From: Anabaena subtropica FACHB-260
GTDB taxonomy: Bacteria > Cyanobacteriota > Cyanobacteriia > Cyanobacteriales > Nostocaceae
DNA length: 47,017 nucleotides
Assembly (NCBI RefSeq): GCF_014697105.1
Contig: NZ_JACJRF010000044.1
Location: 1 to 47,017 of the forward strand
Direction: 5' to 3'
The notes beneath the pieces were generated by a model, which was given only the letters and a program-made list of their open reading frames with translations, was not told the origin of the DNA and made no database searches. The position numbers were made by a program, and so were the translations under genes. Shown piece by piece: positions 8,330 to 18,199 of this stretch; position 1 is the first letter of the stretch; every line of letters starts with the position of its first letter.

Positions 8330-10303
8330 CTACGCACCTTCTCTTAATTTATCTAAGACACTTCTATCTTCTAGAGTGGAAGTATCACCAGAGACTTCTT
8401 GTCCGGCGGCGAGATTTCGCAGTAAGCGCCGCATAATCTTACCCGATCGCGTCTTTGGTAATGCGTCGGTAAAGCGGATTTCTCCAGGACGAGCGATCGC
8501 ACCAATTTCTGTAACTACGTGTTGTTTGAGTTCTTTACTCAAATTTTCACTAGCTTGATAAGTACCTTCTAAAGTGACAAAGGCTACTACTTCTTCGCCT
8601 TTGAGGTCATCCGGCTTACCAACTACCGCCGCTTCGGCAACTGCTGGGTGAGAAACTAAGGCTGATTCTACTTCCATTGTGCCGAGGCGATGACCTGACA
8701 CATTCAATACATCATCTACACGCCCCATTACCCAGAAATAGCCATCTTCATCTTTTCTCGCGCCATCGCCAGCAAAGTAAGTATAGTTGCCATCTTTGGG
8801 GGGAATGTGTTCCCAATAGGTGCGACGGAAGCGTTCAGGATCGCCGTAGACAGTCCGCATCATCCCTGGCCAAGGATAGCGCACTGCTAAGTAACCACCT
8901 TCATTTTCGGGGACAGAATTACCTTCTAAATCCACCACATCAGCAAGGATGCCGGGGAAGGGACGGGTGGCAGAACCGGGTTTGGTGGGAATTGCGCCAG
9001 GCAAGGGTGTAATCATAATACCGCCTGTTTCAGTTTGCCACCAAGTATCAACTATGGGACAGCGATCGCCACCAATCACTTTGTGATACCACATCCAAGC
9101 TTCTGGGTTGATGGGTTCCCCGACGGTTCCTAATAATCGCAAAGAAGTCAGGTTACGGGCTTTGGGGTGATGTTCGCCCATTTTAATAAAGGCGCGAATT
9201 GCTGTAGGTGCGGTGTAAAAAATGTTCACGCCATATTTTTCAATCACATCCCAGAAACACCCCGGATTGGAAGCGCGGGGCGCACCTTCATACATCAGTG
9301 TGGTTGCACCGTTGGAGAGGGGGCCGTAGACTATGTAACTGTGTCCAGTAATCCAACCTACGTCTGCGGTACACCAATATACATCTGTGTCTTGTAGGTC
9401 GAAAATCCATTTGGTGGTTATATGAGTATATAAGTTGTAACCACCAGTGGTATGGACAACGCCTTTGGGTTTGCCTGTGCTACCGGAAGTGTAGAGGACA
9501 AATAGCAAATCTTCGCTGTCCATCGGTTCGGCGGGACAGTCGGCGGATACACCTTTTTGTAAATCATGCCACCAATGATCCCGCCCTCCCAACTGCATAT
9601 ATGTGTCTTGTCCGGTACGCTTGACAACTAGAACGTTTTCCAAAGATGGGACAGCACCATCAGCCAAGGCTTTATCTACCTGTTCCTTGAGAGGAACGAT
9701 CGCATCTTTACGCCAACCACCATCAGCCGTCACCACTACCTTAGCTTGGGCATCAATTAAGCGATCGCGCAATGCTTCCGCACTAAAACCACCAAATACT
9801 ACACTATGAGCTGCGCCAATTCTCGCACAAGCCAACATGGCGATCGCGGCTTCTGGGATCATCGGCATATAAATACCGACGCGATCGCCTTTCTGCACTC
9901 CCAGTTGTTTCAAGACGTTGGCAAATTGACAAACTTCTCGATGTAGTTGGGCGTAAGTTAGGGTACGGGAATCTCCTGGTTCTCCTTCCCAAATCAGTGC
10001 GGCTTTATTTTTACGCCAAGTCGTGAGATGCCTATCTAAACAGTTGTAGGAAATGTTCATCTTCCCACCGACGAACCACTTAGCAAAAGGTGGTTGCCAA
10101 TCTAGCACGGTGTCCCATTTTTGGAACCAGTGCAACTCTGTTTCGGCTAATTCTGCCCAAAATTTTTGCGGATCTGCTTTGGCTTTGTCGTAGAGACGTT
10201 GGTAATCTTCTAGGCTTTTGATCTGGGCATTTTGAGAAAACTCAGAACTGGGATGAAATAGACGTTTCTCTTGCAGGATTGACTCTATAGTTGGCTGAGA
10301 CAT
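8330..10303 (-). CDS. acs: acetate-CoA ligase (acetyl-CoA synthetase)
   Basis: The 657-residue AMP-forming enzyme activates acetate to acetyl-CoA. The adenylation motif [12 protein letters not shown] and the acetate-pocket stretch [10 protein letters not shown] are present. The C-terminal [11 protein letters not shown] holds the Lys whose acetylation inhibits the enzyme in other bacteria. Length matches the standard Acs (about 650). The ATG at 10303 gives the N-terminus [10 protein letters not shown] and has no clear Shine-Dalgarno. It is a single gene that converges on gdhA. Confidence 0.97.
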   Translation of the reverse strand: MSQPTIESILQEKRLFHPSSEFSQNAQIKSLEDYQRLYDKAKADPQKFWAELAETELHWFQKWDTVLDWQPPFAKWFVGGKMNISYNCLDRHLTTWRKNKAALIWEGEPGDSRTLTYAQLHREVCQFANVLKQLGVQKGDRVGIYMPMIPEAAIAMLACARIGAAHSVVFGGFSAEALRDRLIDAQAKVVVTADGGWRKDAIVPLKEQVDKALADGAVPSLENVLVVKRTGQDTYMQLGGRDHWWHDLQKGVSADCPAEPMDSEDLLFVLYTSGSTGKPKGVVHTTGGYNLYTHITTKWIFDLQDTDVYWCTADVGWITGHSYIVYGPLSNGATTLMYEGAPRASNPGCFWDVIEKYGVNIFYTAPTAIRAFIKMGEHHPKARNLTSLRLLGTVGEPINPEAWMWYHKVIGGDRCPIVDTWWQTETGGIMITPLPGAIPTKPGSATRPFPGILADVVDLEGNSVPENEGGYLAVRYPWPGMMRTVYGDPERFRRTYWEHIPPKDGNYTYFAGDGARKDEDGYFWVMGRVDDVLNVSGHRLGTMEVESALVSHPAVAEAAVVGKPDDLKGEEVVAFVTLEGTYQASENLSKELKQHVVTEIGAIARPGEIRFTDALPKTRSGKIMRRLLRNLAAGQEVSGDTSTLEDRSVLDKLREGA

Positions 10304-10764
10304 AGTTATAAGGATGAGTAGTATTGTTACTGAAAACTATTTTTATCGGAGTTGTGTCAAATAATCTTTAGATTTTCATATTACCTCGACGTTTAAGCAA
10401 ATGACGCTCAGTCAGATATGGCCTGATCAGGTTAGCTTGAGCTATCTCATCTAAACAATCAAAGTTTGTATTTATACAATCTCTAGCCTAGAGAGGAAGC
10501 GATGGTCTCCGACGGGAGGCGATCGCCATTTTTGTGGGATTTATGTTGTCTCTCCTTAAATTTTCTACATGGGAAGACAACAAAGAAAAGTTAGATGTAT
10601 AATTGGGGATTGTTAAGCCTCATCCACTAAAGGGTAAATTCTACTACTGCTTAAACAAATTAATCTAGTTAAGTTGATATGTTATGTAACGATACATTTG
10701 ATATTTTTGTTAAAAAAGTTAGTAGTCAGTTAAATCAGGTATAAATTGAAAAAAGCGTAAGTTC
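10304..10764. other. 461-bp spacer between divergent acs and the hypothetical gene at 10765
   Basis: No gene is supported. The spacer is A/T-rich, as expected for two divergent promoters. GTTGTCT near 10543 and AGACAAC near 10575 can form a 7-bp stem. A HIP1-like GGCGATCGCC lies at about 10518. No confident promoter or operator could be assigned. Confidence 0.5.
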
Positions 10765-11475
10765 TTGAAAGTAAGCCATCGTTTGCAAGCAAAAGAGATT
10801 AAGGACAAACTCCATTCCCTCATCGATCAGGCATCATCTATAGACCCCAATTTAGCCAAAAGATTAGATGAAATTAATCGTTGGGTAAAAAATATCAAGC
10901 CAGGTTCTCTAACGGCTAAACCCTATGTCCTAGCATTTCTTTTAGAAGTTATTACTGACTCTACCATTTGGCTGATAGTTAAATCATTACCTTCAGAAGC
11001 AGAACAACAAGCCAAATTCGAGCAAATGACAGCTAATGAGAGATATTGGTATGGTTATCTTTTCCCTAAGTGGATTAATGCTAGTGATTCCAAATTCTAC
11101 ATTTGGAAACAAAAATTGATGGCGGGAGAGTTTAATCAAGTCGATGATGATATCATTAGAGCTATAGCGCAAGATATTGCCGATAGGGACGGGAGTTTTT
11201 GGCAGCGCTACATTGCAGACCTTTCTATGGCAACAGATTTAATTGTCAGTAATCATCACCAACAGCCATTGTGTATTCAAGTTACCAGCGTCAGTAAAGA
11301 ATTGCATCAACAAAAATACCAAGCTTGGGAAAACACATTGCGATCGTGGGAAATAAAAAGAGGGTTATTTTTAAGTTACAACCCTCAAGACTCTAATTTT
11401 GTTAACCAGTTGGTGAACATAGCACTTTATAACAGTGATTATCTTGCTGGCGGTAAGTATTTAAATTTCTCTTAA
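10765..11475 (+). CDS. hypothetical protein with a possible nuclease-like C-terminus
   Basis: The 236-residue soluble protein starts at TTG 10765; the frame is closed upstream by TGA at 10747-10749, so TTG is the best start. The first 65 residues are mostly helical and charged. The C-terminal third has an ATDLIV strand, then PLCIQVTSV, then an amphipathic helix and a closing GLFLSYN strand. The Asp followed by a hydrophobic strand with Gln-x-Thr is reminiscent of PD-(D/E)XK folds in which Gln replaces the acidic residue, but I cannot confirm this. The next gene follows in the same direction after 72 bp, so they probably share a transcript. Confidence 0.7.
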   Translation: MKVSHRLQAKEIKDKLHSLIDQASSIDPNLAKRLDEINRWVKNIKPGSLTAKPYVLAFLLEVITDSTIWLIVKSLPSEAEQQAKFEQMTANERYWYGYLFPKWINASDSKFYIWKQKLMAGEFNQVDDDIIRAIAQDIADRDGSFWQRYIADLSMATDLIVSNHHQQPLCIQVTSVSKELHQQKYQAWENTLRSWEIKRGLFLSYNPQDSNFVNQLVNIALYNSDYLAGGKYLNFS

Positions 11476-11547
11476 TTTTCGTTAAAAGTCCGACACTTAA
11501 GATTTCTGCTATCAACTATCTAATTTATTTGCCCATTACGGCTTGAT

Positions 11548-11979
11548 ATGGCTAATCAAAGAGAAACCAATAGCTACAAAAATCAGGTGGACGAATTGAC
11601 AGAAGCATTAGCAACAGCCAGAAAAATGCAGGAAGACTGGCTAAATTACGGGATAAATTTCATACATATTTATGTAGATGATGCTGATGGAGATTGGCTA
11701 GAAACATGGGGAGATGAAGAAATATTTACTAGTTCGCTACTAGATAAAATCAAAGAATTTTTAGTCAGCGATGATATTGTAGCCTTGAGGTTACGAAGAC
11801 ATTTAGGCGATCGCTCACTGTTTGAGATAGCAGTCAACCTAGAGGAATGCTGGCAAATTTACTCAGCAGATGAAAGGTTAACTGCTGTCAAACATCTATT
11901 AGCCGATGATAAAACATCTGATATTGCTATTTTTGATTTAGCTAATAGTCTGATACAAAAATTATCAGCAGTTTTGTAA
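11548..11979 (+). CDS. hypothetical acidic protein, partner of the preceding gene
   Basis: The 143-residue protein is acidic and appears all-helical apart from one strand near INFIHIYVDDADGDW (36-50). No signal peptide, membrane segment or known motif is visible. ATG at 11548 is the only good start; no strong Shine-Dalgarno. It follows the 236-residue hypothetical gene by 72 bp and ends 11 bp before the convergent exported-protein gene. The family is not recognised. A small accessory or immunity-like partner of the upstream protein is possible, but this rests on adjacency only. Confidence 0.65.
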   Translation: MANQRETNSYKNQVDELTEALATARKMQEDWLNYGINFIHIYVDDADGDWLETWGDEEIFTSSLLDKIKEFLVSDDIVALRLRRHLGDRSLFEIAVNLEECWQIYSADERLTAVKHLLADDKTSDIAIFDLANSLIQKLSAVL

Positions 11980-11990
11980 AAAACTAAATA

Positions 11991-12434
11991 CTAGGGAATA
12001 GGTACAGCTTGTAACTGTTGTACATGAGGTTTATATATGTACCATGTTTGATTGGTGCGATTACAAGGTAGTGGTCTATCAAAAGTCACTGTATAGTAGT
12101 CCCTGACTCTTTCAACCCGATTCCCCTCACGGTACTCGGCATTATTATTCCTATTATCACTAATACTAGCGACAAAAAACTTTTCGCCTGTCCTCACTCC
12201 ACATTTTTTGTTATTGTCTGTAATTTCCGTTGATTGGCGAAACCAATTTTCTTGTAACTTGAAAGTTGTACCCCCAGTCACTGTGACTCTTAAAATTCGG
12301 ATAACAGGTACACTTTGAGTAGTAGGAGTCTGGGAATAAACAGCCGTAGGAACCATCACACCCAAAGACGCACCTAAAATACCTAAGCAACAAATTAATT
12401 TTCGGCTATGCAACCTGGCGTTACCAATCAGCAT
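11991..12434 (-). CDS. small exported protein of unknown function
   Basis: From the ATG at 12434 the product is 147 residues. It has a clear signal peptide: a basic start (NARLHSRK), a hydrophobic core (LICCLGILGASLGVMV) and a likely cut after VYSQ or nearby. The mature part is about 110 residues, with two Cys in the mature chain (KKCGV and LPCN) that could form a disulfide. The frame extends to an upstream start at 12503 (170 residues), but that start would bury the signal peptide. No family is recognised. Confidence 0.65.
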   Translation of the reverse strand: MLIGNARLHSRKLICCLGILGASLGVMVPTAVYSQTPTTQSVPVIRILRVTVTGGTTFKLQENWFRQSTEITDNNKKCGVRTGEKFFVASISDNRNNNAEYREGNRVERVRDYYTVTFDRPLPCNRTNQTWYIYKPHVQQLQAVPIP

Positions 12435-12638
12435 TGAGAATAACCTGAATTTTACGTATGGATAATAGGGTTTATTGCATGATTTTACACTAATCTCGAC
12501 CATAGTTCAGATATCTCTGATGTCGTGATCTGTGGAAAATTCATTTTTGTTCCTATGAAACTACAAAAAATTCAGACATCTTTCCAGAGTTTTTCTTGAG
12601 TGTATTAGAAATTGGAAGATGGGAAATTATAGATAATC

Positions 12639-12661
12639 AGCGATCAGCGTAGGTGATCGCT
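12639..12661 (-). terminator. hairpin after the GAF histidine kinase gene
   Basis: AGCGATCA (12639-12646) pairs with TGATCGCT (12654-12661) around a 7-base loop. It lies 9 bases past the kinase stop codon on the minus strand. There is no strong T-run after it, so its role as a terminator is moderate at best. Confidence 0.45.
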
Positions 12662-12669
12662 TGATATCT

Positions 12670-15600
12670 CTAACTTACGGATTGCTGAAACGGTATTTCT
12701 ATCCAAAATTCACAGCCTTTACCTGATTGCGAAATACACTTAATTTGTCCACCATGTTTTTCCACAACAATTTGATAGCTAATAGATAAACCTAAACCAG
12801 TACCTTTTCCTGGTTGTTTGGTAGTGAAGAATGGTTCAAAAATGCGCGATCGCATTTCCTCTGGGATACCACAACCATTATCAGCAATGCTAATCAAAAT
12901 TGTATTTTTTTCTATAAGTTTTGTACTAATTTTAATTTGTGGTTTTTCTACTCTTTCCCTAACACATATTGAATTTTCTACCGCATCAATGGCATTATTG
13001 AGAATATTCATAAATACCTGATTCATCTGGGCTGCATAGCAAACAACCGGAGGTAAATCACCATATTCTTTGATTATTTCAATATCCGGAGAATGTATAT
13101 TTCCTTGTAGCCGATGTTGTAATATCAGCAGAGTACTATCTATACCTTCATGCAGATTAACAGGTTTCATTTCTGCTTCATCGAGTCGCGCAAAAGTCCG
13201 TAATGACAAGACTAATTGAGAGATGCGTTCTGCACCAACTTTCATGGAACCGAGAATTTTCGGCAAATCATCAGTAATATAATCTAAATCTGACGCTCTG
13301 ATCTGTTCTTGTACTTCTGCTTTTGGTCGAGGATAGTTTTTTTGATAGAGATGCAGCAATTTAAATAAATTTTCTGTGTGTTCCGTAACGTAGGTGACGT
13401 TACCGTAAATAAAACTAATTGGGTTGTTAATTTCGTGTGCTACACCAGCTACCAATTGCCCCAATCCAGCCATTTTTTCACTTTGGATTAACTGGCTTTG
13501 GGTTGCCTGTAATTCCTTCAGCGTTTGAGTAATTTCTTCTTTTTGTCGCTGCGTTTGTTCGAGTAATTCTGCTTGCTGGACTCCTACTTCCAATTGAGTA
13601 CCAATCTGCACCAGCAAATCGACTTCATCCTCTTGCCAATCACGAGGGTTGGTATTTTGATAAGCACCCAATAATCCCCAGAGTTTTTCATTTTGAAAAA
13701 TAGGTGCGATTATATATGCTCTAGCTTCCATTGCTTCAATGAGAGCAACATGATAGCGAGAATAATCGCTGTTGTAAATATCTTTAACAACTAAAACTTT
13801 GCCGTTGACAAAATATCCCCCTTGGGTTTTTTGCAAGTAATTATCTGTAATCACAGACAGAAGTTTTTTGACTGGTGTCCAGCCATTACTCAAAGATTCA
13901 GCCACAAATTCCCCAGTCCAATCAGGCTGGAAACGGTAAATAATGACGCGATCAACTTCCAATAATCGCCGAATTTCTTGAGTACTGGTAGCAAAGATAG
14001 TATTTAAATCAAGGGAACGGCGAATTTTTTCGACTGTGGCGGCTAATGCTTTTTCTCTCTCTGCGGCTTTGCGTTCTCGTGTAGCGGCTTTAGCTAATTG
14101 TGTGGTTTGTAGCTGTAACTGTTGCAAGGTTTCTGCTTGTTGTAAGGCTACTCCTAGCTGTACACCAACTTGAGCTAATAAGTTAATTTCTTCATCTTGC
14201 CAGTAACGGGGTTGGGAATTTTGATAAGCTACCAGTAAACCCCATAACTTGTTCCCTTGGGAAATGGGAACAAAAACTTCATTACGTGCATATTTACCTA
14301 CTTGTTTTTCTTGCAGCAGTAAGCGTTCTGTGACAGGCTGGGGCTTAACTATTGGTGTCCAACCATCAACAATGGAATCAGCGACAAATTCACCACTCCA
14401 ATCAGGGTAAAATCGATAAATTGCTACTCGTTCTACTTCTAGTAAACCTAGTACTTCTTGAGTCGTAGTTCTAAGGATAGTATCAATATCAAGAGAGTGG
14501 CGAATCTTTTCTACAGTATTAGCCAGCGCCCTTTGTCTTTCCGCAGCTTTGGTAAGTTCGGCTGCTTGAATTTGCATTTGTTGTATATGTTCGGCTTGCT
14601 GCAATGCTACACCCAGTTGGGCGCTAATCTGGGTGAGCAAGTATACTTCATCATCTTGCCAATCACGGGTTCCCGTATTTTGATAGATTGCTAACAAACC
14701 CCACAGTTGTTGACCGTGGTAAATAGCAATAATTACATAAGCTCTAGCTTGATAAGTTTCTAATACCTTGATGTAGCAATCGCTAAAACCTGCATCATAA
14801 ATATCATTACAGACACGATAAACTTCACATTTGGTGAAACGTCCGCCTCTTGTTTCTTGTAAGTAAGTGTCTACTATTGGGGTAGCTGCTAAATCTTTGG
14901 CGCTACATTCACTGACATTTTTTTTTAATTCTGGTTGCTTTTCTTGTTCATCCATCAGAGAAATCCAAGCATCAGCCACAGATTCAAAGACAAATTCACC
15001 ACTCCAATCTGGATTGAAGCGGTAAATCGCTACGCGATCAGCATTCAGTAGCTTTCTAATTTCTAGGGTACTGGTGCGGAAAATGCTTTCTAAATCAAGA
15101 GATTGGCGAATTTTTTCAATAGCGATCGCCATACTTTTTTGCCATTCTGCGGCTTTTTCTCTGGCTTTTGCTTGGGCTAGTTGCGCTGATTGGGCTTTTA
15201 CCTGCTCTAGATAATCTGCTTGTTGTAAAGCTACTCCCAAATGTTCAGCGATTAGTTGTACAAACTCAATTTCTGGCGCTTCCCATTGTCGAGGGCTACT
15301 ACATTGATGAATACATAGTAATCCCCATAAATCTTGTCCTTTCATCAAGGGAGCAGTTATGCTAGCACGTACTTGGAATTTCTCTAGCATCTGAACGTGA
15401 CAATCACTGATTCCACCTTCATAGGTATCAGCCATTGCTTTAATTCTTCCTTGTTGATAGAGGTTGACAAACTCATCAGCAAAGCAGAAATCACCTACGA
15501 CGGGGGGTAGCTCATCGCATAGCTTGGTTTTTAGTACTGAAATCCATTCAGAACCAACATCTTCATAAATAAATTCCCCTTCCCATCCCAACTCAGGGTA

Positions 15601-15792
15601 GAAACGAAACACTCCCACCCGATCAGTATTTAATAATTGGCGTACTTCCGTCACAGTAATTTGGAATATCGTTTCTATGTCCAAAGACTGACGAATCCGA
15701 CTAATTACCCTAGACAGAGCGGTTTTCATGTCTGGTTGAGATTCTTGCTCGAAAGTTAGTTGTATGGGTTGTATCGTAGAAGAGTTTTCCAT
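12670..15792 (-). CDS. cyanobacteriochrome-type histidine kinase with four GAF domains
   Basis: The 1040-residue soluble sensor kinase has GAF1 (about 36-190), GAF2 (232-400), GAF3 (432-550), GAF4 (592-740), a coiled coil (742-775), a HisKA domain with His786 in VAHEINNP, and an ATPase domain with the N-box (929-938), DNGCGIP (971-977) and GKGTGLGLS (996-1004). GAF1 carries both a DXCF motif (DFCF, Cys103) and the bilin-attachment Cys131-His132 in [11 protein letters not shown]2 resembles the red/green lineage ([11 protein letters not shown]) with Cys339-Tyr340. GAF4 keeps that layout but has Tyr680 in place of Cys, and GAF3 lacks the region. Bilin binding is inferred. No response regulator gene is adjacent. 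Confidence 0.9.
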   Translation of the reverse strand: MENSSTIQPIQLTFEQESQPDMKTALSRVISRIRQSLDIETIFQITVTEVRQLLNTDRVGVFRFYPELGWEGEFIYEDVGSEWISVLKTKLCDELPPVVGDFCFADEFVNLYQQGRIKAMADTYEGGISDCHVQMLEKFQVRASITAPLMKGQDLWGLLCIHQCSSPRQWEAPEIEFVQLIAEHLGVALQQADYLEQVKAQSAQLAQAKAREKAAEWQKSMAIAIEKIRQSLDLESIFRTSTLEIRKLLNADRVAIYRFNPDWSGEFVFESVADAWISLMDEQEKQPELKKNVSECSAKDLAATPIVDTYLQETRGGRFTKCEVYRVCNDIYDAGFSDCYIKVLETYQARAYVIIAIYHGQQLWGLLAIYQNTGTRDWQDDEVYLLTQISAQLGVALQQAEHIQQMQIQAAELTKAAERQRALANTVEKIRHSLDIDTILRTTTQEVLGLLEVERVAIYRFYPDWSGEFVADSIVDGWTPIVKPQPVTERLLLQEKQVGKYARNEVFVPISQGNKLWGLLVAYQNSQPRYWQDEEINLLAQVGVQLGVALQQAETLQQLQLQTTQLAKAATRERKAAEREKALAATVEKIRRSLDLNTIFATSTQEIRRLLEVDRVIIYRFQPDWTGEFVAESLSNGWTPVKKLLSVITDNYLQKTQGGYFVNGKVLVVKDIYNSDYSRYHVALIEAMEARAYIIAPIFQNEKLWGLLGAYQNTNPRDWQEDEVDLLVQIGTQLEVGVQQAELLEQTQRQKEEITQTLKELQATQSQLIQSEKMAGLGQLVAGVAHEINNPISFIYGNVTYVTEHTENLFKLLHLYQKNYPRPKAEVQEQIRASDLDYITDDLPKILGSMKVGAERISQLVLSLRTFARLDEAEMKPVNLHEGIDSTLLILQHRLQGNIHSPDIEIIKEYGDLPPVVCYAAQMNQVFMNILNNAIDAVENSICVRERVEKPQIKISTKLIEKNTILISIADNGCGIPEEMRSRIFEPFFTTKQPGKGTGLGLSISYQIVVEKHGGQIKCISQSGKGCEFWIEIPFQQSVS

Positions 15793-15911
15793 TCCCCGTG
15801 GGACTCAAAATATCACAAAGTCTTCTATCTTAGGGTTCCCTAAATAAGAAAAAATGTAACAAGTAGGAAATGGGAGCCATTGTTTTTGAATGGATACATC
15901 CTCCACCTTTC

Positions 15912-15949
15912 TTGATAAAAATTTAGGGACACGATAAAATCATGTCCCT
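15912..15949 (-). terminator. terminator of the petN transcript
   Basis: On the minus strand AGGGACA and TGTCCCT (15943-15949 and 15925-15931) form a 7-bp stem, followed by AAATTTTTATC. This is a standard hairpin plus T-run, 45 bases after the small membrane protein gene. Confidence 0.7.
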
Positions 15950-15993
15950 GGAAAAAGATGTCGGAAAACTGCGTTCAATTTGTCGCTTGAGAA

Positions 15994-16155
15994 TTATCGC
16001 CGTTTGGGATTGCTGCGTCGGAGTTCGCGCTTTTCGCTTTCTCGAAGACGGCGATCGCGCCAGTCTGCTAACGTTAAATAACCAACGCCACCTGTAACAG
16101 CTACTAACAGCACTAAGGCAAGTAAAGCCAAAATACTTAGGAATGGATTTTCCAC
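15994..16155 (-). CDS. 53-residue single-span membrane protein downstream of petN
   Basis: A GTG start at 16155 is preceded by the Shine-Dalgarno AGAGGA, only 7 bases after the petN stop. The product has one hydrophobic helix (FLSILALLALVLLVAVTGGV, residues 5-24) and then a strongly basic, charged tail ending RRSNPKRR. Because it is tightly coupled to petN and followed by a terminator, it is likely a real gene. It could be a small thylakoid protein associated with the cytochrome b6f complex or another photosynthetic complex; its function is not known to me. Confidence 0.7.
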   Translation of the reverse strand: MENPFLSILALLALVLLVAVTGGVGYLTLADWRDRRLRESEKRELRRSNPKRR

Positions 16156-16162
16156 GGTTCCT

Positions 16163-16252
16163 CTACAGTCCGTTACGTCCCCAAACTACCATCGCAATCG
16201 ACCAAGTAAACACAACTAATAGTGATACCCAACCCAGTGTCAAAATCGCCAT
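16163..16252 (-). CDS. petN: cytochrome b6f complex subunit VIII (PetN)
   Basis: The 29-residue product begins [12 protein letters not shown] and ends WGRNGL, which matches PetN almost residue for residue across cyanobacteria and plastids. It is a single-helix subunit needed for stability of the cytochrome b6f complex in the thylakoid membrane. The ATG is at 16252 and the stop at 16163-16165. It is too short for most gene finders. It is followed after 7 bases by a second small membrane protein gene and then a terminator, suggesting a dicistronic transcript. Confidence 0.95.
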   Translation of the reverse strand: MAILTLGWVSLLVVFTWSIAMVVWGRNGL

Positions 16253-16431
16253 AGTCTCTCTTTGGAAATTATTTACAAAACGTCTCTAATATTTATCATA
16301 CTGGGGACTAGGTATTTAGAGATGAGAGAAGTGGAGGAGATTAGGGGGATGAGGGAGAAATAATTCTATATTTTTTAGTGACTCTCTTGCTTTTCTACTT
16401 GTTTCTAGTGGTTGTGAATGTCAAATTTCCT

Positions 16432-16893
16432 ATGAATAGAATTTCCAATCCCCAATTAATGGCTGAACGTCTGGAATCTCTCAAGGCTGGAATTGTTGGG
16501 GGATTCGCTCTGGGGTTTGCTTTTTTAATTACCAGTGAGATCAATACTCTAGTACTGGCAAAGTATTTTCCTATACTCAGAAGTCTGCAAATCGGTGTTA
16601 ATTGGCCTTGGTTGTTGAGTGGAGCGATCGCTGGTTTCTCTGGTTTACTCTTTGGTGTTACTTACCGCTATATCATCCGCACAGATGAAAATCCTCAATT
16701 GAAAACTGGTGCGGTTATGGCTTTTGGTTTGGTGCGGGGGTTAACTCAGATAGAAATGGGGTGGAATAGCAGCAGTACAGTTTTACCCTTTGTTGTGCTG
16801 GCTAGTGAAAGTATCTTGTGGTTTGTGGTAGCGGCGATCGCTGTTGATATGGCTATCCAACTCGGCTGGGTGAAATCTTTTCCATCCAGCTAA
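16432..16893 (+). CDS. conserved integral membrane protein, function unknown
   Basis: From ATG 16432 the product is 153 residues with about four hydrophobic helices, beginning after the cytosolic MNRISNPQLMAERLES. Gly-rich turns between the helices (IVGGFALGFA, LLSGAIAGFSGLLFG) are visible. The frame extends upstream to a GTG at 16378, which would add 18 hydrophobic residues; neither start has a Shine-Dalgarno, and I prefer the ATG because the MAERLESLKAG stretch looks like a normal cytosolic N-terminus. It resembles uncharacterised cyanobacterial membrane proteins. The next gene is 50 bp downstream in the same direction. Confidence 0.75.
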   Translation: MNRISNPQLMAERLESLKAGIVGGFALGFAFLITSEINTLVLAKYFPILRSLQIGVNWPWLLSGAIAGFSGLLFGVTYRYIIRTDENPQLKTGAVMAFGLVRGLTQIEMGWNSSSTVLPFVVLASESILWFVVAAIAVDMAIQLGWVKSFPSS

Positions 16894-16943
16894 GTTTTTT
16901 GTATCCATAGTCAGCAAAACTAATGATTATTAATTATTGACAA

Positions 16944-18125
16944 ATGACTAATCGTATGATTTCGGTACAATCCCCAATTATTCCTGTAGTTGGGGAATTA
17001 ATTCACAATTCACCAGGAACTATTTCTCTAGGACAAGGTGTGGTTTCCTACAGTCCCCCACCAGAAGCTATTGAGATGTTGCCAAAATTTTTGGCTGATC
17101 CTGCGAATAATTTATATAAAGCTGTTGAAGGTATTCCACCATTGTTAAATACTTTGACAGAAAAATTGTCAACTTTCAACAAAATTGAGATTACAGCAGA
17201 TAATTGCATTGTGGTAACTGCGGGAAGCAATATGGCGTTTATGAACGCTATTTTGGCAATTACTTCTCCTGGCGATGAAATTATTTTAAATACGCCTTAC
17301 TACTTCAATCACGAAATGGCGATCGCTATGGCTGGTTGTCGTGCAGTATTGGTAGAAACCGATGAAAATTACCAACTGCGTCCAGAGGCGATCGCTCAAG
17401 CTATTACCCCAAAAACACGAGCAGTAGTTACAATTTCACCAAATAATCCCACTGGTGTTGTCTATCCCCAAGATTTGTTAAATAAAGTAAATCAAATTTG
17501 TGGCGATCGCGGTATTTATCACATCAGCGATGAAGCTTATGAATATTTTACTTATGACGGAGTGAAACACGTTTCTCCTGCATCATTTCCAGGCAATAGT
17601 GAATATACTATTTCTCTATTTAGCCTTTCTAAAGCTTACGGGTTCGCCAGTTGGCGAATCGGCTATATGGTGATTCCCAAACATCTGCTTGTCTCCATTA
17701 GAAAAGTCCAAGATACGATTTTGATTTGTCCACCTGTAGTTTCTCAGTATGCAGCGTTAGGAGCGTTACAAGCCAAACCAGAGTATTTACGAGCAAATAT
17801 TGGAGCGATCGCTCAAGTAAGACAAATAGTCCTCGACTACCTCAATCAATTACAAGGGTTATGTACTATTACACCCGCCGATGGCGCTTTTTATTTCTTT
17901 CTGAAAGTGTATACCCAAATGAATGCTTTTGAACTAGTCAAACTGCTGATTCAAGAATATAAAGTAGCTGTGATTCCAGGGACAACTTTTGGTATGGAAC
18001 AAGGTTGTTATTTGCGCGTTGCTTATGGTGCATTGCAAAAAGATACTGTTAAAGAAGGGATGGAAAGATTAGTCAAAGGAATCAACCAAACTTTAAAAAC
18101 ACTCCCAGCATCAAAAGAAGCTTGA
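16944..18125 (+). CDS. PLP-dependent class I/II aminotransferase
   Basis: The 393-residue fold-type I enzyme has the PLP Lys230 in SLSKAYG, the phosphate-contacting SWRIG (Arg238), SPNNPTG (165-171) and the cofactor-ring Asp in ISDEAYE (194-200). It belongs to the aspartate/alanine-type aminotransferase group; substrate cannot be fixed from sequence. The ATG at 16944 lacks a Shine-Dalgarno and sits in a heptamer-like ATTGACAAATGACTA context; an in-frame ATG at 16956 is possible. It follows the membrane protein by 50 bp, and a 10-bp HIP1-containing hairpin follows the stop. Confidence 0.9.
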   Translation: MTNRMISVQSPIIPVVGELIHNSPGTISLGQGVVSYSPPPEAIEMLPKFLADPANNLYKAVEGIPPLLNTLTEKLSTFNKIEITADNCIVVTAGSNMAFMNAILAITSPGDEIILNTPYYFNHEMAIAMAGCRAVLVETDENYQLRPEAIAQAITPKTRAVVTISPNNPTGVVYPQDLLNKVNQICGDRGIYHISDEAYEYFTYDGVKHVSPASFPGNSEYTISLFSLSKAYGFASWRIGYMVIPKHLLVSIRKVQDTILICPPVVSQYAALGALQAKPEYLRANIGAIAQVRQIVLDYLNQLQGLCTITPADGAFYFFLKVYTQMNAFELVKLLIQEYKVAVIPGTTFGMEQGCYLRVAYGALQKDTVKEGMERLVKGINQTLKTLPASKEA

Positions 18126-18126
18126 G

Positions 18127-18184
18127 TGCGATCGCTTTTTTAACGAACTGTAAAAGACGCAAATGAATAAAGAGAGCGATCGCA
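18127..18184. terminator. HIP1-containing inverted repeat between convergent genes
   Basis: TGCGATCGCT (18127-18136) pairs perfectly with AGCGATCGCA (18175-18184) over 10 bp, with a 38-base loop. It lies between the aminotransferase and the Rpn-like gene. Confidence 0.45.
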
Positions 18185-18199
18185 TGGTGAAATACAATC

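Noticed and set aside
8677-9809. Several open frames antisense to acs
   Set aside because: They lie fully inside a clearly real gene and show only its shadow codon pattern.
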